Numbered from the stretch's first letter, positions 25,484 to 33,523 are shown. The stretch: 42,525 nt of DNA from an uncultured Bacteroidales bacterium (GCA_902771725.1 CACXXT010000025.1:1-42525); one strand, 5' to 3'. Notes: generated from the sequence alone by a model not told the origin. A program made the numbers and translations.

Positions 25484-27925
25484 ATGAAACAACTGATTCT
25501 CTCGCTGGCCCTCGCTGCCAGTTTCCTCTGCTGCAACAGCGTTGCAGCCAAAGACATTGCCCAACCCGGCTCCTTCAAGGTGGGCAACAAAACCTTCCTG
25601 CTGAACGACAAACCCTTCGTGGTCAAGGCCGCCGAAGTGCATTACCCCCGCATCCCGCGTGAGTATTGGGACCAGCGCATCAAGATGTGCAAGGCCCTCG
25701 GTATGAACACGCTGTGCATCTACGTCTTCTGGAACTTCCACGAGCCGCAGATGGACAACTTCCTCTTCACCGGTCAAAATGACGTGGCTGCTTTCTGCCG
25801 ACTGGCTCAGAAGAATGGCATGTACGTCATCGTGCGCCCCGGTCCTTACGCCTGTGCCGAATGGGAGATGGGCGGTCTGCCCTGGTGGCTGCTCAAGAAA
25901 AAGGACATACGCCTTCGCGAGCAGGATCCGTTCTTCATGGAGCGCGCCGAGAAGTTCGAGACGAAGCTGGCAGAGCAGCTGCGTGACCTCACCATCCAGA
26001 AAGGCGGTCCCATCATCATGGTGCAGGTGGAGAACGAATATGGCTCCTATGGCGAGGACAAGCCTTACATGAGCGCCATGCGCGACATTATTCGCAAAGC
26101 ATGGCAAGCCCCTGACCTCACGCTCTTCCAGTGCGACTGGAGTTCCAATTTCACCAAGAACGGCCTTGATGACCTCACATGGACGATGAATTTCGGTACC
26201 GGTGCCAACATCGACAACGAGTTCAAGAAGTTAGGCGAGCTGCGTCCGAACTCTCCCAAGATGTGTTCTGAGTTCTGGAGCGGATGGTTTGACAAGTGGG
26301 GCGGTCGCCACGAGACACGCGGTGCCGAAGCTATGGTCGATGGCATCGCTCAGATGCTGGAGCGCGGCATCAGCTTCTCGCTTTACATGACCCACGGAGG
26401 CACCAGTTGGGGCCACTGGGCAGGTGCCAACAGCCCAGGCTTCGCTCCCGACGTGACCTCCTACGACTACGACGCGCCCATCAACGAGGCAGGTCAGGTG
26501 ACCGACAAGTTCTGGAAACTGCGCAAGGCAATGGAGAAGTACAGCGGCGACTGGGACCCGAACACGGGAAAATGGGTTTCCCCCCAACAAGGGGGACGGA
26601 AGAGGGGCTTGCCTGCTGTGCCGAAGGAATACCCGACGATAGCTATTCCCAAGTTCGAACTGAAGGAGTTTGCGCCGCTGGCAGCTGGCACAGACAGTAT
26701 TGCCAAGATGGGCGGCTTGATGACCTTCGAGGAGATGGACTTCGGTTGGGGATCCATGATTTATATCACGAGTCTGCCCGAGATACCCGTACAGAGCATT
26801 CTGCAACTGGATGCCCATGACTATGCTCAGGTGTTTATCGACAATCAGTTCATCGGCAAGGTGGATCGCGTGAAGCACGAACAGACGCTGAAGCTCCCTG
26901 CCACGAAGAAAGGGCAGCAACTTATCATCCTCGTCGAGGGCATGGGCCGCATCAACTTTGGTCGTGCCATCAAGGACTTCAAGGGCATTGTCTCTGCTCC
27001 GGTCATCACAGCCGAGGTGGATGGTATCGCGACATCGTGGACACCCCGTCAGTGGACCAAGTGCCGCATACAGGATGACTATGCCTCAGCTGTCAAGGCT
27101 TTGAATAATCCTTCTGCCGCTTTCTTGCATCTTACTCCCCTCTCTATAAGAGAGGGGCAGGGGGGTGAGTCTGGCTACTACCGCGGCTACTTCAACCTGA
27201 AGAAGACGGGCGACACGTTCCTCAACCTCGAGAACTGGGGCAAGGGTCAGGTCTATGTCAACGGCCATGCCATCGGTCGCCATTGGTACATCGGTCCGCA
27301 GCAGACGCTCTACGTTCCCGGCTGCTGGCTGAAGAAGGGACAGAACGAGGTCATCGTCCTCGATGTCATGGGCCCGCGCGGTGAGCGTACCATCGAAGGC
27401 CTGCAGAAGCCCATCATCGACCGTCTGAACCTCGACCGTCCGCAGACCCACCGCCTCGAAGGTCAGACGCTCGACCTCAGCGGCGAGAAACCCGTCCTCG
27501 AGGGCGAGTTCAAGTCCGGCAACGGATGGCAGGAAGTGAAGTTCCCGCAGCCCGTCAGCGGTCGCTACGTCTGCATCGAAGCCCTCAACAGCCATAACAA
27601 CCGCGAGTACTGCTGCATCGCCGAATGGTATATGCTTGGAGCTGACGGCACACGTCTCTCTCGTGAACCCTGGCAGGTGGCTTACTGCGATGACGAGGAC
27701 ATCACTTCCGGCAACAAGACCGCCGACAAGATCTTCGACCTCCAGGAATCCACCTATTGGTCAACAAATCGTGGCGTGCAGTTCCCCCACCACCTGATCA
27801 TTGACCTTGGGCAGGATCAGACTTTCACCGGTATCCAGTACCTGCCGCGCGTAGAGGCCGGAGCGCCCGAGAGCATCCGTCAGTACCGCATCTACGTGAA
27901 GAGCTCCCTCTTCAAGGGGCTGTAA
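25484..27925 (+). CDS. GH35 beta-galactosidase with C-terminal discoidin-like module (secreted)
   Basis: A signal peptide (residues 1 to about 22) precedes the GH35 TIM barrel: FVVKAAEVHYPRIPREYW, QVENEYGSYG with the acid/base Glu 185, and CSEFWSGWFDKWGG with the nucleophile Glu 263. Beta-sandwich domains follow (AQVFIDNQFIGKVDR, WGKGQVYVNGHAIGRHWYIGPQQTLYVPGCWL), then a C-terminal F5/8-type (discoidin) module from about residue 680. The enzyme removes non-reducing beta-galactose from plant or host glycans. Two short G/C-skewed hairpin repeats are embedded in frame in linkers, at about residues 365-377 and 551-563, and make the protein slightly long for the family. It is a single-gene unit ended by a strong terminator. 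Confidence 0.95.
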   Translation: MKQLILSLALAASFLCCNSVAAKDIAQPGSFKVGNKTFLLNDKPFVVKAAEVHYPRIPREYWDQRIKMCKALGMNTLCIYVFWNFHEPQMDNFLFTGQNDVAAFCRLAQKNGMYVIVRPGPYACAEWEMGGLPWWLLKKKDIRLREQDPFFMERAEKFETKLAEQLRDLTIQKGGPIIMVQVENEYGSYGEDKPYMSAMRDIIRKAWQAPDLTLFQCDWSSNFTKNGLDDLTWTMNFGTGANIDNEFKKLGELRPNSPKMCSEFWSGWFDKWGGRHETRGAEAMVDGIAQMLERGISFSLYMTHGGTSWGHWAGANSPGFAPDVTSYDYDAPINEAGQVTDKFWKLRKAMEKYSGDWDPNTGKWVSPQQGGRKRGLPAVPKEYPTIAIPKFELKEFAPLAAGTDSIAKMGGLMTFEEMDFGWGSMIYITSLPEIPVQSILQLDAHDYAQVFIDNQFIGKVDRVKHEQTLKLPATKKGQQLIILVEGMGRINFGRAIKDFKGIVSAPVITAEVDGIATSWTPRQWTKCRIQDDYASAVKALNNPSAAFLHLTPLSIREGQGGESGYYRGYFNLKKTGDTFLNLENWGKGQVYVNGHAIGRHWYIGPQQTLYVPGCWLKKGQNEVIVLDVMGPRGERTIEGLQKPIIDRLNLDRPQTHRLEGQTLDLSGEKPVLEGEFKSGNGWQEVKFPQPVSGRYVCIEALNSHNNREYCCIAEWYMLGADGTRLSREPWQVAYCDDEDITSGNKTADKIFDLQESTYWSTNRGVQFPHHLIIDLGQDQTFTGIQYLPRVEAGAPESIRQYRIYVKSSLFKGL
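26577..26615 (+). repeat. Intragenic hairpin repeat 1 in the GH35 gene
   Basis: A CCCCC/GGGGG stem with loop AACAA is followed by purine-rich GAAGAGGGGCTTG. It encodes SPQQGGRKRGL between the catalytic barrel and the next domain. Confidence 0.65.
27134..27172 (+). repeat. Intragenic hairpin repeat 2 in the GH35 gene
   Basis: A 9-bp stem (27137-27145 with 27149-27157, CCCCTCTCT/AGAGAGGGG) with a 3-nt loop is followed by CAGGGGGGTGAGTCT. It encodes TPLSIREGQGGES in a linker and closely matches the right half of the element at 37907-38062. Confidence 0.8.
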
Positions 27926-27964
27926 CTTCTTCTGAGCGGCTGCTTGCCCTCTGAACTACAAACA

Positions 27965-28001
27965 ACAATCCCCGCCAAGTCTAGTGCCTGGCGGGGATTG
28001 T
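27965..28001. terminator. Bidirectional hairpin terminator between GH35 and GH16
   Basis: Perfect 13-bp arms (27965-27977 with 27989-28001, core CCCCGCCA) and an 11-nt loop separate two convergent genes. T-containing sequence follows on both strands. Confidence 0.85.
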
Positions 28002-28008
28002 CGTTTGT

Positions 28009-28986
28009 TCAGCGGACGATGAACTTGCGGTGGTTGCGGATGTAAACTCCAGGACGGAGTGGAGCCGTGAGGCGCTGCCCGGTGAGGTCTGAGATCTCGG
28101 AAGAAGAGGGCGTGGCAGCAGAGAGTGGCAGACTGCGTACTCCCGTGGGAACGCGCTGATACACACGCACGTAGTCGAAGAAGGTGCTGTAGGTGTAACT
28201 GGTGTCGGCATCTTTCGCCCACGAGCCGTTCCCGACACTCTGATTCAGGATGATGTAGAAGGGATGGTCGAACGGCCACTGCCCCTGCTCGAGGGCGAGG
28301 GGGTCGGTGGATTTTTGGTAGGTGCCTACGACAGTGCCGTCCACCAGCCAGGTCAGTGCATTCTCCGTCCACTCGAGGGCGTAGACGTGCCAGTCGCTGA
28401 CGGTAACCTTCTCGCTGAAGGAACTCACGGGGTCGCTGCGGTGGCCTAGGTTATAAGTCCAGTTGCTGTGTACCGTGTGGTAGGCCACCAATTTGTCGTC
28501 AATACTTTCGAAGATGTCGATTTCTCCTGCCTTAGGCCAACCCTCGGCAGGTGGCTGCGGCATCATCCATGCGGCGGGGAAGTTGCCTTGATGCAGGTTG
28601 GTGCGCAGTCGGACTTCCACCTTTCCGTAGGTGAAGGAGAAGCGGTCGCGCGACTCCACGGCCCCGGTAATCATCGGAACGTCGTCCACGGTGCGGTTGC
28701 GGTTGGGGATGGCGCGGCAGAGCAGGCTGCCGCTGCGGATGCAGGCCACAGCGGAGGAGTCGGCAATCCAGCGGTTCCAGGTGGAATGATGGCGCTCGGA
28801 GCATTGCCATTTCGCGGGGTCGGGCAGCGAGCCGTTGGGCTGGTCGAATTCGTCGCTGAACACCAGTTGGTACTCCCAGCCCTCGTCCTCGCCCTCGGCA
28901 GAGGGGGGAAGAGTCTGGGAGGCTAGCAGGGTGGGGCAGAACAGTGCTGCCACCATCCACGTATAAACCTTCTTTGTTCGAGTCAT
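28009..28986 (-). CDS. GH16 family beta-glucanase with C-terminal T9SS-like tail (secreted)
   Basis: The start at 28986 gives the signal peptide MTRTKKVYTWMVAALFCPTL; the frame is open upstream to 29133, but that extension lacks signal character and crosses the promoter. The GH16 catalytic motif is EIDIFE (Glu 155, Asp 157, Glu 160), with FSFTYGKVEVRLRT before it and FYIILNQSVGNGSWA after it. The closest recalled types are laminarinase/lichenase beta-1,3(1,4)-glucanases. The last 25 residues (ISDLTGQRLTAPLRPGVYIR plus HRKFIVR) resemble Prevotella-type short type A sorting tails. A G/C-skewed hairpin repeat encodes LPPSAEGEDEGW right after the signal peptide. Confidence 0.92.
   Translation of the reverse strand: MTRTKKVYTWMVAALFCPTLLASQTLPPSAEGEDEGWEYQLVFSDEFDQPNGSLPDPAKWQCSERHHSTWNRWIADSSAVACIRSGSLLCRAIPNRNRTVDDVPMITGAVESRDRFSFTYGKVEVRLRTNLHQGNFPAAWMMPQPPAEGWPKAGEIDIFESIDDKLVAYHTVHSNWTYNLGHRSDPVSSFSEKVTVSDWHVYALEWTENALTWLVDGTVVGTYQKSTDPLALEQGQWPFDHPFYIILNQSVGNGSWAKDADTSYTYSTFFDYVRVYQRVPTGVRSLPLSAATPSSSEISDLTGQRLTAPLRPGVYIRNHRKFIVR
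28873..28917 (-). repeat. Intragenic hairpin repeat behind the GH16 signal peptide
   Basis: Read in the gene direction, a CCCTC/GAGGG stem (28892-28896 with 28901-28905) with a 4-nt loop is followed by the purine-rich run GCGAGGACGAGGGCTGGGAG. The encoded LPPSAEGEDEGWEY resembles the EGxGGES peptide of the other copies. Confidence 0.55.
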
Positions 28987-29026
28987 TTCCGGGTGCTTTT
29001 GGTGGAATCTTGTCTGTTTTCGTGGG

Positions 29027-29060
29027 CAAAGATACAGATTTTTGTGCTTCCTCGTGCAAA
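29027..29060 (-). promoter_or_regulatory. Promoter of the first GH16 gene
   Basis: On the minus strand TATCTTTG (29027-29034) is a perfect -7 element, with TTTG (29057-29060) 22 nt upstream. The gene starts 41 nt downstream. Confidence 0.65.
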
Positions 29061-29123
29061 AAAGTGCGGAAAAATTTGCAGAAGTCCCCAGAAAGCTCTT
29101 CCTTTGCACCCAGAAATCATAAT

Positions 29124-29259
29124 GACGCAACAATTCCGCAGGCCACGCCGAGTGGCATCACGGGATTGTTGCGTCCTTCTGTATGCAACAATTTCTGTGA
29201 GGTAATGCGCTGAAGGCGAGCCTGCAACGTTCTTTGTTTTACTAATAAAAATTGTTGCA
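29124..29259. repeat. Cluster of four GCAACAAT / ATTGTTGC sites in alternating orientation
   Basis: Sites lie at 29124-29134 and 29165-29175 (11-bp inverted arms enclosing a GCCAC/GTGGC stem at 29042+100 scale, i.e. 29142-29146 with 29152-29156) and at 29184-29194 and 29249-29259 (a second 11-bp inverted pair). The last site ends 5 nt before the next ATG. It may be an operator cluster, an RNA structure or a small mobile remnant. Confidence 0.6.
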
Positions 29260-29263
29260 GATT

Positions 29264-29827
29264 ATGAAATTGGAAACTTTCACAATCCAGGACCTACGCC
29301 TGCGCAAGTGGGCTGCAGAACACGTGGACGGCCGTCTCTGCCATCTTCCCCGCCGCCGCAAGGTGAACTGCTACTGCCGCTGCACGCCCAGTGAGGGTAT
29401 CGTGGCCCTGTATCCGGACTTCGCGCGGGAGGTCTATGACGACCAGCTGCACTACCTCCTCGACAGCGAGAACCCCGGCCACATCGCCGACCGCGCCATG
29501 CAAGTGGGGCAGCTCCTCTTCGTCTGCGGGCGGCCACTGCTGGCACTGACGCTGATGAAGGCTGCGCTGAACCACCTCATCTGGGTGGACGACAACCTGC
29601 AGGAGGACTACGCCCGGAACCACTACTATCCGGGGTGGCGCTTTGCGCAGTGGTACCAACCCTGGTCCGCACGGGTCAGTGAGGTCGATGCCCGCCTCCT
29701 GGGAGCCTGCATCGACAGGCTGGCGGGCGAGGTCTACAGACATTTGGGTTATGGCGAACGCTCACGCTACCGCTTCTGGGCGCGCGACCGCTATCTGGGC
29801 ATGTTCCACTGGATCTACGAGTGCTGA
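29264..29827 (+). CDS. Protein of unknown function, cytoplasmic
   Basis: The protein has 187 residues from the ATG at 29264, starting MKLETFTIQDLRLRKWAAEH; a TTG 12 nt upstream is inside an inverted repeat and is less likely. There is no signal peptide. Features are a basic Cys-rich patch (RRRKVNCYCRC, residues about 32-42), a helical middle (AMQVGQLLFVCGRPLLALTLMKAALNHLIW) and an aromatic-rich C-terminus (RYRFWARDRYLGMFHWIYEC). The family is not recognised. It lies between two GH16 genes that both read on the opposite strand, is preceded by an unusual inverted-repeat cluster, and its 3' end overlaps the convergent second GH16 gene by 13 nt. Confidence 0.7.
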   Translation: MKLETFTIQDLRLRKWAAEHVDGRLCHLPRRRKVNCYCRCTPSEGIVALYPDFAREVYDDQLHYLLDSENPGHIADRAMQVGQLLFVCGRPLLALTLMKAALNHLIWVDDNLQEDYARNHYYPGWRFAQWYQPWSARVSEVDARLLGACIDRLAGEVYRHLGYGERSRYRFWARDRYLGMFHWIYEC

Positions 29828-30732
29828 TAGACGCGGACGTAGTCCACTTCATAGACCATGGGGAATGCGGTGTCGTCGACCTCGCCGCCGCATCCTCCGA
29901 TGGCCAGGTTCAGCAGGATGTACTGCCCGAAGCCGGGGCGGTCGTTGCGGAACGGGTTGAACCCTCCCTCGCGGGTGGGTTCGGCCTGCGAGGTCGGTAT
30001 GTCGTTCAGGAGTTCATCGTCCAGATAGAGACGGATGGCTTCGGGCGTCCAGTCCATACGCCAGGTGTGGAACTTCGAAGCCCAGTCGGGGTCTGCTGAG
30101 GTCCATCGTGTGAAAGGCCAGCGCCCGGTATTCCATGCATCGCGTCCGTCCGCTCCCTGCCAGCAGGCATTTGCCAGCAGTACGGGCACGGTGCGTTGGG
30201 CTTGTGCCTGATGATGGATGTTCACGTCTGCTGGCGGCACGCGGTAGTATTCCATGAGGTCTACCTCGCCGCAGGCCGGCCACCCTCCTTGATTTCCCAG
30301 GGTCCAGATAGCGGGCCACGCCCCGGGGGCGATGGGTATACGTGCCCGCACCTCCAGACGTCCATAGTGGAACTCGAACCGTTGGCGGCTCTCGAGACAG
30401 GAACTGGTGTACTCGGCGTACTCGCGGTTGCGCTTCCAGTTGCGGCTGTCCGGCTGGTAGGCGGGGTTCTTCACGCGTTCGCGGCGGCCGGTGATCTGGA
30501 GCACCCCTCCGCAGACGCGGGCGTTCTGCGGCTGGTACCATTGCAGCTCCTGATTCCGCACGAATCCGTGTTCGAACTGCCAGCGGTCGGGGTCGGGCGC
30601 TCCAGGCTGGTCGAACTCGTCGTGCCAGACGAGTTTCATGCCTTCATACGTGCGCGGGCCCGCGGGTGCCTGTGCGTAAACAAAAAGAGGTAGAAAAGCT
30701 ACCAATAGGAGAGGGAAGAGGGCCTTTTTCAT
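29815..30732 (-). CDS. GH16 family glycoside hydrolase (secreted)
   Basis: The 305-residue protein has a signal peptide (MKKALFPLLLVAFLPLFVYA then Q). The catalytic motif is EVDLME (Glu 156, Asp 158, Glu 161). WHDEFDQPGAPDPDRWQFEHG and the C-terminal VYEVDYVRVYQ are classical GH16 ends, and NQELQWYQPQNARVCGGVLQITGRRE fits laminarinase-type (beta-1,3-glucanase) members. It is a single-domain enzyme without the T9SS-like tail of the neighbouring GH16. Its stop lies inside the 3' end of the convergent unknown gene. Together with the first GH16 it suggests mixed-linkage or beta-1,3-glucan use. Confidence 0.93.
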   Translation of the reverse strand: MKKALFPLLLVAFLPLFVYAQAPAGPRTYEGMKLVWHDEFDQPGAPDPDRWQFEHGFVRNQELQWYQPQNARVCGGVLQITGRRERVKNPAYQPDSRNWKRNREYAEYTSSCLESRQRFEFHYGRLEVRARIPIAPGAWPAIWTLGNQGGWPACGEVDLMEYYRVPPADVNIHHQAQAQRTVPVLLANACWQGADGRDAWNTGRWPFTRWTSADPDWASKFHTWRMDWTPEAIRLYLDDELLNDIPTSQAEPTREGGFNPFRNDRPGFGQYILLNLAIGGCGGEVDDTAFPMVYEVDYVRVYQHS

Positions 30733-30755
30733 CGTTGTTTGTGCTTAGGATGGTG

Positions 30756-30763
30756 CAAAGATA
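30756..30763 (-). promoter_or_regulatory. Promoter of the second GH16 gene
   Basis: On the minus strand TATCTTTG, a perfect -7 element, lies 23 nt before the start codon. Confidence 0.62.
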
Positions 30764-30801
30764 GGTAAAAAGGCTGAAAAAACACGCGATGTTGTAAAAA
30801 A

Positions 30802-30830
30802 ACTCTAAACTCTAAACTTTAAACCCTAAA
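30802..30830. repeat. TAAACTC-type heptamer array
   Basis: Tandem variants of CTCTAAA/CTTTAAA/CCCTAAA lie in the divergent gap, just before the -7 element of the MFS gene. They are related to 25241-25292 and 34981-34997. Confidence 0.65.
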
Positions 30831-30838
30831 CTTTTTTG

Positions 30839-30846
30839 TATCTTTG
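30839..30846 (+). promoter_or_regulatory. Promoter of the MFS permease gene
   Basis: TATCTTTG is a perfect -7 element, 28 nt before the ATG at 30875. Confidence 0.65.
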
Positions 30847-30874
30847 CGCCGTAAATGCAAATAAATAAAGAAAG

Positions 30875-32161
30875 ATGAACCTAAAGATTCGACTGACTAT
30901 TCTCAATTTCATTGAGTTTGCCGTTTGGGGCGCTTACCTGACCAGTATGGGAACGTATCTTGCAGGCGTTGGCCTGGGGGCGAATATTGGCTGGTTCTAT
31001 TCTGTTCAGGGCATCGTGAGTATCTTCATGCCTGCTCTGATGGGTATTCTTGCCGACCGCTGGATGGAAGGACAACGGGTGCTGAGCCTGTGTCATGCGT
31101 TGGCGGGTCTGTTCATGATAGGTGCTTCGGCTTATGCCTATCAGGCGGGCGACGGCGTTCAGTTCTCCACGCTTTTTGCGCTGTACACCTGCTCTGTAGC
31201 TTTCTTCATGCCCACCATTGCGCTGAGCTATTCCGTGGCCTACGCCGCGCTGGAGAAGGCGGGCTACGACACGGTGAAGGCTTTCCCGCCCATCCGGGTG
31301 TGGGGTACGGTGGGGTTCATCGTGACGATGTGGGTGGTGGATCTCTGCGGTCTGCAGGCCACACCCGGTCAGTGGATGGTCAGTGGCGCACTGAGTCTGG
31401 TGATGGCTGCCTACTCGCTGACCATGCCGAGCATGCCAATCAAGAAGGGCGAACACAAGTCGCTGGCCGAGGCGCTGGGACTGAACGCCTTCAAGCTGTT
31501 CCTGAACCCGAGGATGGCCACGTTCTTCAGTTTCGCTATGCTGCTGGGATTCTGCCTGCAGATTTCAAATGGCTACGCTAATCCGTTCATTACCAGCTTT
31601 GGAGATGTCCAGGCTTATAGCGATACTTTCGGTGTCCAGCATGCCAATATCCTGATTTCTCTCTCTCAGATGAGCGAGACGTTGTGCATCTTGCTCATCC
31701 CCTTCTTCCTCTCCAAGTTCGGTATCAAGAAGGTGGTGCTTATGGCCCTGTTGGGCTGGGTGCTGCGCTTTGCGTTCTTCGGCTTGGGCAATCCCGGTGG
31801 TGGCGTCTGGCTGTTCATCCTCTCGATGATTGTCTACGGTGTGGCGTTTGACTTCTTCAATATCAGCGGCTCGCTGTTCGTGAATCAGGAGACAGACGAG
31901 AGCATCCGCAGCAGTGCCCAGGGACTGTTCATGATGATGACCAACGGTCTGGGTGCTTTTGTGGGCACCCTGGTGGCACAGGCGGTGATCAATAACTACG
32001 TCTTCACTCCGCAGGCAGCAGGTGCCACGGGTGAGGAAGTCGTGGCAGGCTGGCAGACGTGCTGGTTCATCTTCGCTGCCTACGCGCTGGTGGTGGCTGT
32101 GCTCTTCGCCCTCTTCTTCAAGGACGGCAAGAAACCCAGTGCCGCCGACATTGCTCATTGA
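30875..32161 (+). CDS. MFS permease of the nucleoside:H+ symporter type
   Basis: The 428-residue protein has about 12 hydrophobic segments. The N-terminus LRLTILNFIEFAVWGAYLTSMGTYL-like region (NFIEFAVWGAYLTSMGTYL) with YSVQGIVSIFMPALMGILADRW is characteristic of the NupG/XapB-like nucleoside permease family common in Bacteroidales. FNISGSLFVNQETDESIRSSAQGLFMMMTNGLGA in the second half also fits. It probably imports nucleosides by proton symport, although in Bacteroidetes some members sit beside glycosidases and might carry sugars. The neighbouring GH16 genes leave that open. The next gene starts 54 nt downstream. Confidence 0.87.
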   Translation: MNLKIRLTILNFIEFAVWGAYLTSMGTYLAGVGLGANIGWFYSVQGIVSIFMPALMGILADRWMEGQRVLSLCHALAGLFMIGASAYAYQAGDGVQFSTLFALYTCSVAFFMPTIALSYSVAYAALEKAGYDTVKAFPPIRVWGTVGFIVTMWVVDLCGLQATPGQWMVSGALSLVMAAYSLTMPSMPIKKGEHKSLAEALGLNAFKLFLNPRMATFFSFAMLLGFCLQISNGYANPFITSFGDVQAYSDTFGVQHANILISLSQMSETLCILLIPFFLSKFGIKKVVLMALLGWVLRFAFFGLGNPGGGVWLFILSMIVYGVAFDFFNISGSLFVNQETDESIRSSAQGLFMMMTNGLGAFVGTLVAQAVINNYVFTPQAAGATGEEVVAGWQTCWFIFAAYALVVAVLFALFFKDGKKPSAADIAH

Positions 32162-32215
32162 CACTGCTCCGCAGTCATTAGATAATAGTTGTTTGTTAAT
32201 TGTTAATCGTATATT

Positions 32216-32794
32216 GTGCTCAAGGAACTCATCATACACGCAGCAGCTGGCACTAATTCGGGAGATGACCAGTCGATGATTCTGCTGAAGGAGAAGGACG
32301 GGGAGCGTATACTGCCCCTGCTGACTTCGTCGCAGATTGCATCCGTCATCATCATGCGCGCTCATGTGAGCAGCCTCATGACGCTGCCGCTGCCTGTCTC
32401 TACGGCAGATATCGGTGTCATCCTGATGAAGAAGTTCGGTATCAGGCTCACACGTGTGGAACTGACGCATCTGAAGGATGGCGTTTTCTTCTGCCGGGTC
32501 GTGGGCGAGCGGGACGGAGACGTGCAGACGGTGGAACTCTGCCAGGCGCCCGACGGACTGCTCATGGCCGTCGTGGCAAAATGCCCTATTATGATAGAGG
32601 AGGACTTGCTGCAGGCGCAGTATATGCACCCTACAGGCGACAACTCCTTTGCCCTGAATATCAACACGCTAAGCCGGAAAATGTTGGAGGATGCCCTGCA
32701 GTACGCTGTCGAAGCGGAGAACTACGAGACGGCCTCGCGCTTACGGGACGAACTGGCTAAACGCTCCTCGCAGAACGAAACTCATCAGGAATGA
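32216..32794 (+). CDS. Bifunctional-nuclease (DUF151) family protein with C-terminal UVR motif
   Basis: The 192-residue protein has the DUF151 domain in residues about 1-130 (LLKEKDGERILPLLTSSQIASVI, then LPLPVSTADIGVILMKKFGIRLTRVEL and DGVFFCRVV). From about residue 145 a UvrB/UvrC-like helical hairpin follows (KMLEDALQYAVEAENYETASRLRDEL). DUF151 proteins have been reported with RNase/DNase activity in plants and with stress roles in bacteria. The start is GTG at 32216. The stop overlaps rsmE as ATGA. I infer a nucleic-acid-related cytoplasmic role. Confidence 0.87.
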   Translation: MLKELIIHAAAGTNSGDDQSMILLKEKDGERILPLLTSSQIASVIIMRAHVSSLMTLPLPVSTADIGVILMKKFGIRLTRVELTHLKDGVFFCRVVGERDGDVQTVELCQAPDGLLMAVVAKCPIMIEEDLLQAQYMHPTGDNSFALNINTLSRKMLEDALQYAVEAENYETASRLRDELAKRSSQNETHQE

Positions 32795-33498
32795 AAGAAC
32801 TCCGATTCTTCTATACCCCAGAGCCAGAGAGCCTGCAACTGCCCCCGGACGAGGCACAGCACGTGCTGCGCGTACTCCGACTGGGAATGGGCGACGAGTT
32901 GAACCTGGTCGACGGACGCGGCACGTTCTACCACGCGGTGATCACCGAGGCAGGCGGCCATCACTGCCGCTATCGCATCGGGCAGCGCCTGCCACAAGTG
33001 GCAGAGTGGGAGGGAAGTATCCACCTGGCGCTGGCACCAACGAAGAATATGGACCGCGTGGAATGGTTCGTGGAGAAGGCCACCGAAATAGGCTTCGACC
33101 ACCTCTCGCTGCTCGAATGCCGCTTCTCCGAGCGCCGCTCCGTCAAGACGGAACGACTGGAGAAAATCGTCGTCTCGGCCATGAAGCAGAGCCACAAAGC
33201 CTGGAAACCCCTGATCGACGAACTGCAGCCTTTCCGGCAGTTCATCGCTCGTCAGGACCTCCCCGCCCAGCGCTTCATCGCCCACTGCTACGAGGGCGAC
33301 CGTCCCTTCCTCCTGGATGTCCTTCAGCCGCGCACTCCCGCCCTGGTGCTCATCGGTCCCGAGGGCGATTTCAGCATCGATGAGGTGCAGGCTGCCGAGG
33401 CGGCCGGTTTCCGCTCGGTGTCGCTCGGAACCAGCCGGCTGCGCACAGAGACGGCGGCGCTGGCAGCGGTGCATCTGATGCGGTTGGCAAACAGATAA
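32791..33498 (+). CDS. rsmE: 16S rRNA (uracil-1498-N3)-methyltransferase
   Basis: RsmE methylates U1498 in 16S rRNA with SAM. The 235-residue protein has an N-terminal PUA-like part (DEAQHVLRVLRLGMGDELNLVDGRG) and the SPOUT trefoil-knot domain: LALAPTKNMDRVEWFVEKATEIG, LECRFSERRSVKTERLEKIVVSAMKQSHK, VLIGPEGDFSIDEV and VSLGTSRLRTETAALAAV. It overlaps the DUF151 gene by 4 nt and precedes the DUF4836-like gene by 25 nt. Confidence 0.95.
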   Translation: MKELRFFYTPEPESLQLPPDEAQHVLRVLRLGMGDELNLVDGRGTFYHAVITEAGGHHCRYRIGQRLPQVAEWEGSIHLALAPTKNMDRVEWFVEKATEIGFDHLSLLECRFSERRSVKTERLEKIVVSAMKQSHKAWKPLIDELQPFRQFIARQDLPAQRFIAHCYEGDRPFLLDVLQPRTPALVLIGPEGDFSIDEVQAAEAAGFRSVSLGTSRLRTETAALAAVHLMRLANR

Positions 33499-33523
33499 AC
33501 CTACTCCGATAATTCACCCGCTT

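Noticed and set aside
28268..28312. GC-rich CCCCTG...GAGGGGG stretch in the GH16 gene as another hairpin repeat
   Set aside because: The encoded DPLALEQGQWPFDHPFY is conserved GH16 sequence, so the DNA pattern is explained by the protein.
31565..32629. A 354-codon minus-strand frame over the MFS and DUF151 genes
   Set aside because: His/Gln/Glu-rich composition typical of a shadow frame; both plus-strand genes are strongly supported.
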